Shown: positions 35,674 to 45,245 of the stretch, in pieces | Position numbering within the stretch: the first letter of the stretch is position 1 | How the letters are laid out: every line of letters begins with the position of its first letter | DNA from: Hanstruepera neustonica | GTDB taxonomy: Bacteria; Bacteroidota; Bacteroidia; Flavobacteriales; Flavobacteriaceae | Assembly (NCBI RefSeq): GCF_002895005.1 | Contig: NZ_POWF01000001.1 | Coordinates: forward strand, 62,001-126,000 | Length of the DNA: 64,000 nucleotides | Direction: 5' to 3' | Made by a program: the position numbers and the translations under genes | Notes under the pieces: generated by a model | What the model saw: only the letters and a program-made list of their open reading frames with translations | Database searches by the model: none | Told to the model about the DNA's origin: nothing

Positions 35674-36171
35674 ATGAAACCTATAATTTCCATATTGTTT
35701 TTGATATTATCTATGAGTTTTCAAGCTCAAGAGATGTCTATCGTTCGCGAAAGTTATAAGGTTGCGGCACAAGACAAAACACATTTGGAATCGTTTTACG
35801 ACATGATGGAACCAATAACCAAAAGTGATCATGTTGCTCTTGTGGCCTATAAAGGAGCTGCTTTGGCATTGCAAGCCAAATATGCCAAAACCATAAAGGA
35901 AAAAAAAGATGGGTTTATAGATGGTGTGAGCTACATTGAGTATGCCATTGAAAAAGAACCCAATGCCATTGAACCACGATTTGTAAGATTAGGCATTCAA
36001 GAAAATGCGCCTAAAATTTTAAAATATCGTAATAATATTGAAGAAGACAAGGCATTTCTATTAAAACAATTTGAGCATATTGGATCAAAAAATCTCAAGG
36101 GGCATATTAATGATTATATTTTGCAGTCAAAATTGTTTACTGAAGAAGAAAAAGAAAGTATCAAAGAATAA
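35674..36171 (+). CDS. Secreted helical protein of unknown function
   Basis: This 165-aa protein has a signal peptide cut after MSFQAQ. The mature chain is helical and rich in Lys, Glu and Ala. AYKGAALALQAKYAKTIKEKKDGF and IEYAIEKEPNAIEPRFVRL have the look of TPR-like helix pairs. No catalytic residues stand out. It is 5 nt after the ApeI-like gene and ends the first uninterrupted part of the operon. A periplasmic scaffold role in pigment assembly is possible. Confidence 0.65.
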   Translation: MKPIISILFLILSMSFQAQEMSIVRESYKVAAQDKTHLESFYDMMEPITKSDHVALVAYKGAALALQAKYAKTIKEKKDGFIDGVSYIEYAIEKEPNAIEPRFVRLGIQENAPKILKYRNNIEEDKAFLLKQFEHIGSKNLKGHINDYILQSKLFTEEEKESIKE

Positions 36172-36275
36172 GTCAACTGCACATTGGTTATTTACTTTTT
36201 TTGGCGGTAATTACTTTTAGGATGATGAAAAAAAGCAGTAATTTTGATTTTATAATTTGAAATGCTTGCTATTGC
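36172..36275 (+). promoter_or_regulatory. 104-nt gap with possible internal promoter
   Basis: This is the largest gap inside the pigment operon. It contains TAATTTTG at 36239-36246, a perfect TAnnTTTG box, with a TTG at 36211-36213 (25-nt spacing, slightly long). An internal promoter here would drive the last six cluster genes separately. No hairpin terminator was seen in it. Confidence 0.35.
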
Positions 36276-37472
36276 GTGCAAAACACCCTCATTCAACAAA
36301 AAATTATTGATTTAAAGGTATGTGTGCTTATTCCCACATACAATAACGAGCGCACCTTAAAACGTGTACTTGATGGTGTATTGGAAATTACCAATCAGGT
36401 TATTGTAGTCAACGATGGCGCAACTGATTCTACAGCACAAATACTCCAGCCCTATCAAAATATAACCCAAGTTCATTTTTCCGAAAATCAAGGGAAAGGG
36501 AAGGCTTTAAGGGAAGGCTTTAAAAAAGCTCAAAAACTTGGTTACGAATATGTCATCACAATAGATTCAGACGGTCAGCATTTTCCATCGGATATACCAA
36601 ATTTTGTCAATGCTTTAGAAACTTCAGAAGACGAGGCACTTTTACTAATAGGTTCTCGTAATATGAAACAAGAAGGCGTGCCTAGCAAAAGCAGCTTTGG
36701 AAACAAATTTTCCAACTTTTGGTTTTGGTTTGAGACAGGTATCAAACTTGATGACACGCAATCGGGTTTTAGGTTGTATCCTCTTAAGGTTTTAAAAAAT
36801 ATAACTTTTTACACCTCAAAATTTGAATTTGAAATTGAAGTGATTGTAAAATCGGCTTGGCGTGGAGTTACTGTGAAAAACATCCCAATTCAAGTGCTGT
36901 ACGACGAAAAAGAACGGGTATCGCATTTTAGACCATTTAAGGATTTTACACGTATCAGTATTTTAAATACCTGGTTGGTAATCGTTATGCTTTTTTATAT
37001 CAAACCTCGAGATCTTTATAGAAAATTCAAACGCAAAGGAGTTAAACGCTTTTTCTTTGAAGATTTTTTGGGAAGTGGCGATTCGGCTAGAAAAAAAGCG
37101 CTCTCCATAGCATTGGGTGTTTTTATAGGTTTATCACCCTTTTGGGGATTTCACACGGTTATAGTCATTTTTTTGGCCATTTTCTTGAGATTGAATAAAG
37201 CCATTGCATTTGCCTTCTCCAATGTCAGTTTACCACCTTTTATTCCGTTTATTTTATATGCTAGTTTTGAGTTTGGTCAATATATTCTGAATGTTGATTA
37301 TGGTTATTCAAAACAAGAACTTGTTGATAATTTTGATGTGCTTAATCATTTAAAAGCCTATATTATTGGAAGTTTCTCCTTGGCTGTGGTTTGTGCAACC
37401 GTTTTGGGGCTATGCGGTTATATATTTTTCTTAATTTTTGACAGAAAGCATGTTGTTTTAAAAAATGGGTGA
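36276..37472 (+). CDS. GT2 glycosyltransferase fused to DUF2062 membrane domain
   Basis: This 398-aa protein is read from a GTG codon; the ATG just upstream is in another frame and quickly meets a stop. Residues ~15-240 are a GT-A fold family-2 transferase (VLIPTYNNERTL, VVNDGATDS, TIDSDGQHF), of the dolichol-phosphate-mannose-synthase-like type. Residues ~265-395 form a DUF2062 membrane domain (GLSPFWGFHTV ... SLPPFIPFILY). Members of this fusion are regular in aryl polyene clusters. The acceptor is unknown; glycosylation of a lipid carrier or of the pigment anchor is possible. It overlaps the MMPL gene by 8 nt. Confidence 0.87.
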   Translation: MQNTLIQQKIIDLKVCVLIPTYNNERTLKRVLDGVLEITNQVIVVNDGATDSTAQILQPYQNITQVHFSENQGKGKALREGFKKAQKLGYEYVITIDSDGQHFPSDIPNFVNALETSEDEALLLIGSRNMKQEGVPSKSSFGNKFSNFWFWFETGIKLDDTQSGFRLYPLKVLKNITFYTSKFEFEIEVIVKSAWRGVTVKNIPIQVLYDEKERVSHFRPFKDFTRISILNTWLVIVMLFYIKPRDLYRKFKRKGVKRFFFEDFLGSGDSARKKALSIALGVFIGLSPFWGFHTVIVIFLAIFLRLNKAIAFAFSNVSLPPFIPFILYASFEFGQYILNVDYGYSKQELVDNFDVLNHLKAYIIGSFSLAVVCATVLGLCGYIFFLIFDRKHVVLKNG

Positions 37473-40400
37473 TTTTTTTTATCACATATACCAATCCATT
37501 CAATCCAAAAAGATTATTGGTATTGCTGTTTTTTTGACCATAATTTCCCTTTTGGGGTGGTTAGCCTCCCGAATAAGCTTTGAAGAAGACATTACCAAAT
37601 TAATACCTACAACCAAAGAAAACTCGGATGCCCAACGTGTTTTAAAAACTGTCAATTTTGCTGATAAAATTATTGTAAACATCAAGCGTGAAGGTCAAGG
37701 TTCCGTTGATGATTTAACCGAATATGCTTCGCAGTTTATTGATAGCCTATCAAAGAATAGCAATAATTACTATACCAAAATTCAGGGTAAGGTTGAAGAT
37801 GAAACCGTGTTGAACACGTTAGACTTTGTTTATAACAATTTACCCTTATTTCTGGAAGCTCAAGACTATGCTGAAATTGAAAACAAACTTCACAAAGACA
37901 GTATTGATAATATTACCAGAAACAATTATAAAACGCTTATTTCGCCATCGGGCTTTGTAACCAAGGAAACAATACTAAAAGATCCTTTGGGATTATCTGT
38001 TATGGCCTTAAAAAAGCTTCAGCAACTAACCTTTGGTAATTCGTTTTCCCTACATAATGGATTTTTATTAAGCCAAGACAAAAAGCATATTCTGTTATTT
38101 ATCACACCAACCCATAAGTCTAGTGAAACTGCTGAAAACACGCTTTTTTCAGAACAACTTTACCTCTTACAAGATCAATTGAATTCTGAATTTAATGGTA
38201 CTGTTTCCAGTGAATATTTTGGTGGTGCATTAATTGCTGTTGCCAATGCTAAACAGATTAAAGGTGATATCCAACTAACCGTTTCCATAGCCATGAGCAT
38301 CCTCTTATTGATACTCATTGTTTTCTACAGAAAAATTACGTTGCCATTAATTTTGTTTATACCTACTGTTTTTGGTGGTTTATTGGCTGTAGCCCTATTA
38401 TTTATTATTCGCACCAAAATCTCTGCAATTTCTCTTGGCATTGGTTCCGTTTTATTGGGAGTGACGTTGGATTATTCTCTACATGTACTAACTCACATCA
38501 GAAATAACAATGACACTAAAGCACTATACGAAGAAATCACCAAGCCCATATTAATGAGCAGTTTGACCACTGCCCTAGCTTTTTTATGTTTGTTATTCTT
38601 AAATTCTCAAGCCCTTCAGGATTTAGGCATTTTCGCTGCTATTAGCGTCCTGGGAGCATCATCGTTTGCGCTTGTTTTTATTCCACAAGTGTATAAATCT
38701 AATGGTAATCTTTCCAACAAAAAAACACTTATAGACAAAATAGCCCATATTGATTTACATAAAAAGCAATGGCTTATTATAACCGTGGTTATATTCTTCT
38801 GTATTAGTTTCTTTACCTACAATAAAGTTGGTTTTAACAATGATTTGTCGAAACTTAATTATGAGCCACCTGAAATGATGGAAGCTCAAAAAAGGTTGGA
38901 TGCTTTAACCAATATCGCTTCTAAATCGGTTTATTTGGCAGCTTATTCTGAAAGTGAACAAGAGGCTATTCAGATTAATGATAGTATATACACCAAATTA
39001 ACCGCCTTAAAGTCTCATCATGATATTGTTGACTTTAGCTCTATTGGTGCCATTATACAATCAGAAACAGAACAAGCCAAACATCTAAAGGTTTGGAATG
39101 ATTTCTGGACCGACCAACGTAAAGAATCTCTACAAAAAAATCTCATTGAGAGTGGTCATATCTTGGGCTTCAAACCATCAACATTTCATACTTTTTATGA
39201 GCATTTGGATTCTGAATTCAGTCCGCTTTCTGTTTCCGATTTTTCGGCACTGGATGTGATTAATATTGATGATTACATTAATACTGAAAACAATTTTACC
39301 ACTGTAACCTCCCTTGTCAAATTACAAAATGAAAAGACGGAGGACTTGGTCAATAGCTTTAAAGAAACCAATCAAACTTTGGTTATTGACCGTAAACAAA
39401 TGAACGAAACCTTTTTGGGTAACCTGAAAAATGATTTTAATAGCTTGGTAGGCTATTCCTTAATTGTTGTTTTACTCATTCTATTCCTTTTTTATAGAAG
39501 CCTCTCACTTACTTTGGTAACTAGTATTCCCATTGCGCTAACTTGGTTGTTAACCATTGGTATTATGGGGCTTGTTGGAATTGAGTTTAATATTTTCAAT
39601 ATCATCATATCTACGTTTATTTTTGGTTTAGGAATAGATTATAGTATTTTCATTACCAATGGTTTGCTGAAAGCCTATCAAACCGGCGAACAGGTTATTG
39701 CAACCAATAAAACTTCCATAATTCTATCGGTAATTACAACCATTTTAGGTGTTGGTGTTTTGATTTTTGCTAAACATCCTGCATTATATACCATTTCGTT
39801 GGTATCTATAATTGGAATTCTTTCCGCTATGTTGATGGCTTTCACAATCCAACCATTATTGTTCAAATTATTTATTGGTAGTAAAAGTAAACGTCCAATA
39901 TCCTTGCGCTTATTAATACATTCCTGTTTGTCATTTGGGTATTATGGTATTGGTGGTTTTGTGCTATCGATGTTGAGCCTTATTCTGATTCCATTAATTC
40001 CGATTAGCAAAAAAGTTAAAATGGCGTGGTTTCATAAAACCATTTCGGTATTCATGAAATCCGTTTTATATTCAAATCCTTTTGTTTCCAAAAAGATTAT
40101 CAATACTCACAACGAGACATTTGAAAAGCAATGTATCATAATTGCTAACCACACATCATTTCTGGATATATTGGCGATGGGTATGTTGCATCCTAAAATC
40201 ATATTTTTGGTAAACGATTGGGTTTATAAATCGCCCATTTTTGGCAAAGCGGTACAATTGGCAGGCTTTTATCCTGTTTCCAGTGGGATTGAAAATGGAT
40301 TGGAGCATTTAAAGAAAAAAGTGGAACAAGGCTACTCGCTTATGGCTTTCCCCGAAGGAACTCGTTCCAATACCAATAAAATTAGGAGATTTCATAAAGG

Positions 40401-41151
40401 TGCTTTTTTCTTGGCCGAACAACTCAACCTAGATATCGTTCCGGTATTGATACATGGAAATTCTGAAGTGCTTCCTAAAGGTAGCTTTATAATTAAAGAT
40501 GGCAGTATCACGCTTAAAATATTGGAAAGGATATCGACTTCCGATACTAGATATGGAACCACCTACAAAGAACGCACCAAGCAAATTAGTCAATATTTTA
40601 GATCAGAATTTAATTCCTTAAGAGAAAAGATAGAAAATGACACCTATTTTCATCCTATCGTTTTGGAGGATTTTAGATACAAAGGCGATCAGTTATATAA
40701 ACATGTAAAACGCGACCTCAAAGAGCATGCTTCGGAATATAAATTCTTAATGGATACTATTGATGAGCAGGCAAATATCGTTCACCTCTCAAAAGATTGT
40801 GGCCAATTGGATTTTCTGTTATCTTTAGACAGCCCAGACCGAAAAATAACGACGTATATTGAAGATTCACTGGTTCGGGAAATTGTTGCCAATAGTTATA
40901 TCAGTAATACACATTATAAAATAACGGTAGCCCAAACAAAAGCGGAATTATCATCAAATATTGGTGATACCTTAATTTTAAACACATCGGAAAACATTGA
41001 AAATTTATTCGATAGCTTGTTGACGGACACTTTTGAAAATATTATTTTGTTGCATGAAAGTCAGAGGTATTATTTGAATGTTTTAGAATCAAAATCATTC
41101 AATATTATTTCTAAAAACACTAATTATACTATTTTAAAAAATAAACACTAA
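37465..41151 (+). CDS. MMPL/RND-type exporter fused to a PlsC acyltransferase and a degenerate C-terminal domain
   Basis: This 1228-aa protein has three parts. Residues 1-850 are an MMPL-type predicted exporter with two blocks of membrane spans (~15-415 and ~435-820) and two periplasmic loops. Residues ~890-1030 are a PlsC-type acyltransferase with NHTSFLD (His896, Asp901) and FPEGTRS (962-968). The last ~160 residues look like a Rossmann methyltransferase whose Gly-rich motif has decayed to HLSKDCGQLDFLL. Aryl polyene clusters usually carry an MMPL exporter and an acyltransferase; here they are one chain, suggesting acylation coupled to transport at the inner membrane. The next gene's ATG follows directly after the stop. 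Confidence 0.9.
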   Translation: MGDFFYHIYQSIQSKKIIGIAVFLTIISLLGWLASRISFEEDITKLIPTTKENSDAQRVLKTVNFADKIIVNIKREGQGSVDDLTEYASQFIDSLSKNSNNYYTKIQGKVEDETVLNTLDFVYNNLPLFLEAQDYAEIENKLHKDSIDNITRNNYKTLISPSGFVTKETILKDPLGLSVMALKKLQQLTFGNSFSLHNGFLLSQDKKHILLFITPTHKSSETAENTLFSEQLYLLQDQLNSEFNGTVSSEYFGGALIAVANAKQIKGDIQLTVSIAMSILLLILIVFYRKITLPLILFIPTVFGGLLAVALLFIIRTKISAISLGIGSVLLGVTLDYSLHVLTHIRNNNDTKALYEEITKPILMSSLTTALAFLCLLFLNSQALQDLGIFAAISVLGASSFALVFIPQVYKSNGNLSNKKTLIDKIAHIDLHKKQWLIITVVIFFCISFFTYNKVGFNNDLSKLNYEPPEMMEAQKRLDALTNIASKSVYLAAYSESEQEAIQINDSIYTKLTALKSHHDIVDFSSIGAIIQSETEQAKHLKVWNDFWTDQRKESLQKNLIESGHILGFKPSTFHTFYEHLDSEFSPLSVSDFSALDVINIDDYINTENNFTTVTSLVKLQNEKTEDLVNSFKETNQTLVIDRKQMNETFLGNLKNDFNSLVGYSLIVVLLILFLFYRSLSLTLVTSIPIALTWLLTIGIMGLVGIEFNIFNIIISTFIFGLGIDYSIFITNGLLKAYQTGEQVIATNKTSIILSVITTILGVGVLIFAKHPALYTISLVSIIGILSAMLMAFTIQPLLFKLFIGSKSKRPISLRLLIHSCLSFGYYGIGGFVLSMLSLILIPLIPISKKVKMAWFHKTISVFMKSVLYSNPFVSKKIINTHNETFEKQCIIIANHTSFLDILAMGMLHPKIIFLVNDWVYKSPIFGKAVQLAGFYPVSSGIENGLEHLKKKVEQGYSLMAFPEGTRSNTNKIRRFHKGAFFLAEQLNLDIVPVLIHGNSEVLPKGSFIIKDGSITLKILERISTSDTRYGTTYKERTKQISQYFRSEFNSLREKIENDTYFHPIVLEDFRYKGDQLYKHVKRDLKEHASEYKFLMDTIDEQANIVHLSKDCGQLDFLLSLDSPDRKITTYIEDSLVREIVANSYISNTHYKITVAQTKAELSSNIGDTLILNTSENIENLFDSLLTDTFENIILLHESQRYYLNVLESKSFNIISKNTNYTILKNKH

Positions 41152-42696
41152 ATGAAAGCGCATTACGATGTTGTAATAATTGGAAGCGGATTGGGCGGAT
41201 TGGTATCAGCCATTATTCTTGCCAAGGAAGGTTACAGTGTTTGTGTGCTTGAGAAAAATCAACAGTTTGGTGGTAATCTCCAGACCTTTGCAAGAGACAA
41301 AACCATATTTGACACAGGTGTTCACTATATTGGTGGTTTAAGCGAAGGTCAAAACCTGCATCAGTATTTTAAATATTTAGGTATCCTTGACGGGTTAAAC
41401 CTAAAAAAGCTTGATGAAAACGGATTTGACATAATTACCTTTGAAGGTGACAACAAGGAATATAGACATGCACAGGGTTATGATAATTTTGAACGTGTTT
41501 TAATTGAAGAATTCCCTGATGAGGCTGAAGCTATTAAAACTTATTGCAAGAAATTAAGAGAGACTTGTAATAAATTCCCTCTTTACTCGCTTAAAAAAGG
41601 TAAGCCTTATTATGACGATACCGAAATTTTTCAATTACCCGCTAAAGGCTATATTGATTCACTAACTGATAATGTTAAACTCCGCGGTGTTCTGGCAGGC
41701 TCAAATTATTTGTATGCTGGTGATAGTGAACGAACTCCTTTTTATGTCCATGCTTTATCAGTTAACTCTTATATTGAAAGTGCTTACCGCTGTATTAATG
41801 GAGGTAGTCAAATTACCAAACAGCTCATTAAAAAACTCAAGGAGCATGGTGGTGAAACCTATAAACGCCACGAGGTTATTAAATTTGGATTTGATGAAGA
41901 AAGCAAAAAACTAACTTCTGCCATATGCACCAATGGAAAAGAAATTTTTGCTGATATGTTCATTTCCAATATTGAACCAAAATTAACCCTGAAATATGTT
42001 GGTGAAGATAAATTCAAAAAATCCTATACCAATCGAGTCAATCAAATTGAGAGTACTATTGCAGCCTTTAGTTTATATTTAGTTTTAAAGCCTAATTCTT
42101 TCAAATATCAAAATAGGAATTTTTATCATTTTAAGTATCCGGATCGTATTTGGGACGCACAAGATTATACTGAAGAATCTTGGCCAGAAGGTTATATGAT
42201 GTCTATGGGTATTAAAAAAGATATGGATGAATATGGAGACAATATAACCGTTATGACCTATATGCGTTATGAAGAAATGACGCCTTGGATTGATACTTTT
42301 AATACAGCTGCCAATAAAAATGAGCGTGGTCAAACCTATGAAGATTTTAAAGCTGAAAAAGCCGAAAAGCTCATTGTAGAACTAGAGAAAAAGTTTCCAA
42401 ATATTAGAGATTGTATCCAAGAGGTTTACACCTCAACGCCGCTTTCCTATAGAGATTATATTGCATCAAACAATGGATCGATGTATGGCTACGTGAAAGA
42501 TGTCAATAGACCCATGCAATCGTTTATTTCACCTAAAACTAGAATACCTAATTTGATGTTTACTGGTCAAAGTATTAATATGCATGGTATTTTGGGTGTT
42601 ACCATTAGTGCTATCATAACCTGTTCTGAAATTGTAGGAAAGGATTATTTATTGGATAAAATTTTAGAAGCCAATACCGAAGAAAAAATAATGTAA
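41152..42696 (+). CDS. CrtI/retinol-saturase-like FAD oxidoreductase
   Basis: This 514-aa flavoprotein has the N-terminal FAD-binding motif VVIIGSGLGGLVSAIILAK followed by LEKNQQFGGN, as in phytoene desaturases and all-trans-retinol 13,14-reductases. The C-terminal segment with LMFTGQSINMHGILGVTISA closes the FAD site. In carotenoid pathways these enzymes change polyene saturation. In a flexirubin cluster it could adjust the conjugation of the polyene or oxidise the ring. It is one of the conserved but not firmly assigned flexirubin cluster genes as far as I recall. It is flanked by neighbours with 0- and 1-nt spacing. Confidence 0.87.
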   Translation: MKAHYDVVIIGSGLGGLVSAIILAKEGYSVCVLEKNQQFGGNLQTFARDKTIFDTGVHYIGGLSEGQNLHQYFKYLGILDGLNLKKLDENGFDIITFEGDNKEYRHAQGYDNFERVLIEEFPDEAEAIKTYCKKLRETCNKFPLYSLKKGKPYYDDTEIFQLPAKGYIDSLTDNVKLRGVLAGSNYLYAGDSERTPFYVHALSVNSYIESAYRCINGGSQITKQLIKKLKEHGGETYKRHEVIKFGFDEESKKLTSAICTNGKEIFADMFISNIEPKLTLKYVGEDKFKKSYTNRVNQIESTIAAFSLYLVLKPNSFKYQNRNFYHFKYPDRIWDAQDYTEESWPEGYMMSMGIKKDMDEYGDNITVMTYMRYEEMTPWIDTFNTAANKNERGQTYEDFKAEKAEKLIVELEKKFPNIRDCIQEVYTSTPLSYRDYIASNNGSMYGYVKDVNRPMQSFISPKTRIPNLMFTGQSINMHGILGVTISAIITCSEIVGKDYLLDKILEANTEEKIM

Positions 42697-42697
42697 T

Positions 42698-43567
42698 ATG
42701 GCAGCTATTAAAACACAGCCCATAACTCGCATTGAGGAAATCTCTAAAGAAGATTTCATCAAGTATTATTACAAGCCTCAAATTCCAGTTTTAATTGAAG
42801 GCTTAACAAAAGATTGGCCTGCCTATAATAAATGGAACATAGAATATATTCAAAGCCTGGCTGGTGATCAAATTGTTCCGTTGTACAATAATGAACCAAC
42901 AAAGGGAAAGCAAAAATCGGCGGAACCAACTACCGAAATGAAGCTCTTTGACTATTTAGAGCTCATTAAAACCAAACCAACCGATTTACGAATCTTCTTT
43001 TATGACCTTATGAAAAAGATGCCTGTATTGGCTGAAGATTTTGATTATCCAGATATAGGGCTCAAATTTTTTAAGCGATTACCCGTTATGTTCTTTGGAA
43101 GTAAAGGTTCCAAGGTATTGCCTCATTATGATATGGATTTGGCAGATTTAGTACATTTTCATTTTCATGGCAATAAAAAAGTGGTACTTTTTGCGCCTAG
43201 TCAAACGAAATATCTTTATAGAGTTCCCTATGCGGTACATAATGTAGAAGCTATTGATTTAGACAATCCTGATTTTGAAAAATATCCTGCATTAAAAAAC
43301 CTTGAAGGCTTGGAAATTGAAATGAAACATGGCGATGCACTTTATATGCCGAGCGGTTATTGGCATTATATCACCTATTTAAACGGTGGTTTTTCCATGA
43401 CGTTGCGTGCTTTTTCAAAAAAGCCACAAGTACTATTAAGAATGTTATACAATGTGTTTTTTATGAGGCATTTTGAGAATAAAATGCGAAAATGGAAAGG
43501 CCAAAAATGGATTGATTACAAAGACCAAAAGGCTGTTAGAAGAACCAACAAACTAGTTTCAAAATAA
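42698..43567 (+). CDS. JmjC/cupin-8-like Fe(II)/2-oxoglutarate oxygenase
   Basis: This 289-aa protein has the FIH/JmjC-like architecture: an N-terminal IPVLIEGLTKDWPAYNKW motif, then the metal-binding HxD at His143/Asp145 (LPHYDMD) and the distal His223 in MPSGYWHYITY. A Lys in GNKKVVLF is suited to bind 2-oxoglutarate. Such enzymes hydroxylate proteins or small molecules. Ring or alkyl-chain hydroxylation of the pigment is plausible; protein modification cannot be excluded. It is embedded in the operon with 1-nt and 7-nt spacing. Confidence 0.85.
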   Translation: MAAIKTQPITRIEEISKEDFIKYYYKPQIPVLIEGLTKDWPAYNKWNIEYIQSLAGDQIVPLYNNEPTKGKQKSAEPTTEMKLFDYLELIKTKPTDLRIFFYDLMKKMPVLAEDFDYPDIGLKFFKRLPVMFFGSKGSKVLPHYDMDLADLVHFHFHGNKKVVLFAPSQTKYLYRVPYAVHNVEAIDLDNPDFEKYPALKNLEGLEIEMKHGDALYMPSGYWHYITYLNGGFSMTLRAFSKKPQVLLRMLYNVFFMRHFENKMRKWKGQKWIDYKDQKAVRRTNKLVSK

Positions 43568-43574
43568 TAGAATC

Positions 43575-45245
43575 ATGTCTCTAAAAAAAAATGTTGTTGG
43601 TCTTTTTGTACTATGTATTCTTACTTCCTGTGGTGTTTCCAAATCATTGGAAGACGTTCCTGACGTTAGTCATTATAACCAAACCAAACCTGAAAGAATA
43701 GCGACTTCCGATTCCACCTATAAAACATCAAATGCCTTCATTACTGGAAATAAGTATGGCCAATGGGAATTGTTTGCTGCTGGAGATCCTTATCAAATTG
43801 GATTGCAATCAGGAGCCGTAAGTCAGGAACTTTTTGAAGAACAGGAACGCGCATTTTTGAGTAAGGTTGATGAAATTGTCCCCTCAAAGTTTAAACAATA
43901 TTTACTCCGGAAAGTTGTGGCTTGGTATAATCGGAAAATGTACCAACATGTGCCGGAAGAATATAAAGCTGAAATTTTAGGCCTTTCTAAATATGCTGGT
44001 GATGACTATGACTATGTAGCCGATGATTATTTGAGAATGCTCTATTTACATAGCGCTCATGACATTGGTCATGCCTTACAGGATTTGGCATTGGTTGGCT
44101 GTTCTTCGTTTGCTGCTTGGGGAGAAAAAACAGAAGATGGGCATTTGATCATTGGACGGAATTTTGATTTTTATGCTGGCGATGCCTTTGCCAAAAACAA
44201 AATCATTGCTTTTATGCAGCCTACCAATGGTCATAAATTTATGTCCGTTACTTGGCCAGGAATGATTGGCGTTGTTTCAGGTATGAACGAAAAAGGATTG
44301 ACAGTAACCATCAATGCTGGAAAATCGGATATTCCTTGGTCTGCAAAAACACCCATTTCCATCTTAACGCGTGAGATTCTGCAATATGCTGCAACAATTG
44401 ATGAGGCTATTGAAATTGCCAAAAAGAGGCAGGTTTTTGTTTCCGAATCTATTTTCATTGGTAGTGCCGCAGATAATCGTGCTATAACTATTGAAGTGTC
44501 CCCTGAAAACTTTGGAATCTATCAAGTAGACAATTCCAATGAGTTGATTTGTTCCAATCATTTTCAAAGTGATGCCTATGCCAACGACAAAAATAACATC
44601 AAACATAAAGCTGAAAGCCATTCACAATATCGTTATGAGCGTATGGAGGAGCTAATAAATGACACTCCAAAGCTCACACCGAAAGTGGCCGTAGACATTT
44701 TAAGAAACACCAAAGGCTTGGATGACGAATCCATCGGTTATGGCAATGAAAAGGCATTGAATCAACTATTGGCACATCACGGTATAGTATTTAAACCCCA
44801 TGAACGCCTGGTATGGGTTTCGGCAAATCCTTATCAATTAGGAGCCTTTGTGGCTTATGATCTCAATACAGTTTTTCAGGAAGCGCCAAAAAACAGTTCT
44901 GGAAAATCGCTTCACAATGAAGTCCTGACTATTGAAGCCGATCCATTTCTGTATACCCAAGCCTATAAAAACTATGAACGAAACCGAATTTTAAGTCGCG
45001 AGATTTCTAAAGCGATTAAAAATGAAGAAAACGTTACCCCTGAAACATTAAAAGAGTTTCAACAAACCAATCCTGACTATTGGGAGGTGTACTATATTAT
45101 CGGTAAGTATAACTACGAGAAGAAGTACTACCGAGCCGCTTTAAATGCCTTTGAAATGGCAAAAACCAAAGAAATAACGACGATTCCAGATAGAGAACAA
45201 ATTGATTTATATATTAAAAAAATTAAAAGACGATTGAACGAATGA
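43575..45245 (+). CDS. C45-type N-terminal-nucleophile acyltransferase/hydrolase lipoprotein
   Basis: This 556-aa protein has a lipoprotein signal (ILTSC, Cys19). Its core resembles acyl-CoA:6-aminopenicillanate acyltransferase and other C45 enzymes: LVGCSSFAAWGEK carries the Gly175-Cys176 bond where such precursors cleave to free the nucleophile Cys, followed by IIGRNFDF and GVVSGMNEKGLTV. The C-terminal ~110 residues are helical and TPR-like (YYIIGKYNYEKKYYRAALNAFE). It could form or cleave an amide or ester on the periplasmic side, for example attaching or releasing the pigment. This is a conserved but unexplained cluster gene. It overlaps the ligase gene by 4 nt. Confidence 0.83.
   Translation: MSLKKNVVGLFVLCILTSCGVSKSLEDVPDVSHYNQTKPERIATSDSTYKTSNAFITGNKYGQWELFAAGDPYQIGLQSGAVSQELFEEQERAFLSKVDEIVPSKFKQYLLRKVVAWYNRKMYQHVPEEYKAEILGLSKYAGDDYDYVADDYLRMLYLHSAHDIGHALQDLALVGCSSFAAWGEKTEDGHLIIGRNFDFYAGDAFAKNKIIAFMQPTNGHKFMSVTWPGMIGVVSGMNEKGLTVTINAGKSDIPWSAKTPISILTREILQYAATIDEAIEIAKKRQVFVSESIFIGSAADNRAITIEVSPENFGIYQVDNSNELICSNHFQSDAYANDKNNIKHKAESHSQYRYERMEELINDTPKLTPKVAVDILRNTKGLDDESIGYGNEKALNQLLAHHGIVFKPHERLVWVSANPYQLGAFVAYDLNTVFQEAPKNSSGKSLHNEVLTIEADPFLYTQAYKNYERNRILSREISKAIKNEENVTPETLKEFQQTNPDYWEVYYIIGKYNYEKKYYRAALNAFEMAKTKEITTIPDREQIDLYIKKIKRRLNE

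Noticed and set aside
36262-36315. ATG at 36262 as start of the GT2-DUF2062 protein
   Set aside because: It is in another frame and meets a TAA after 17 codons; the GTG at 36276 keeps the conserved frame.
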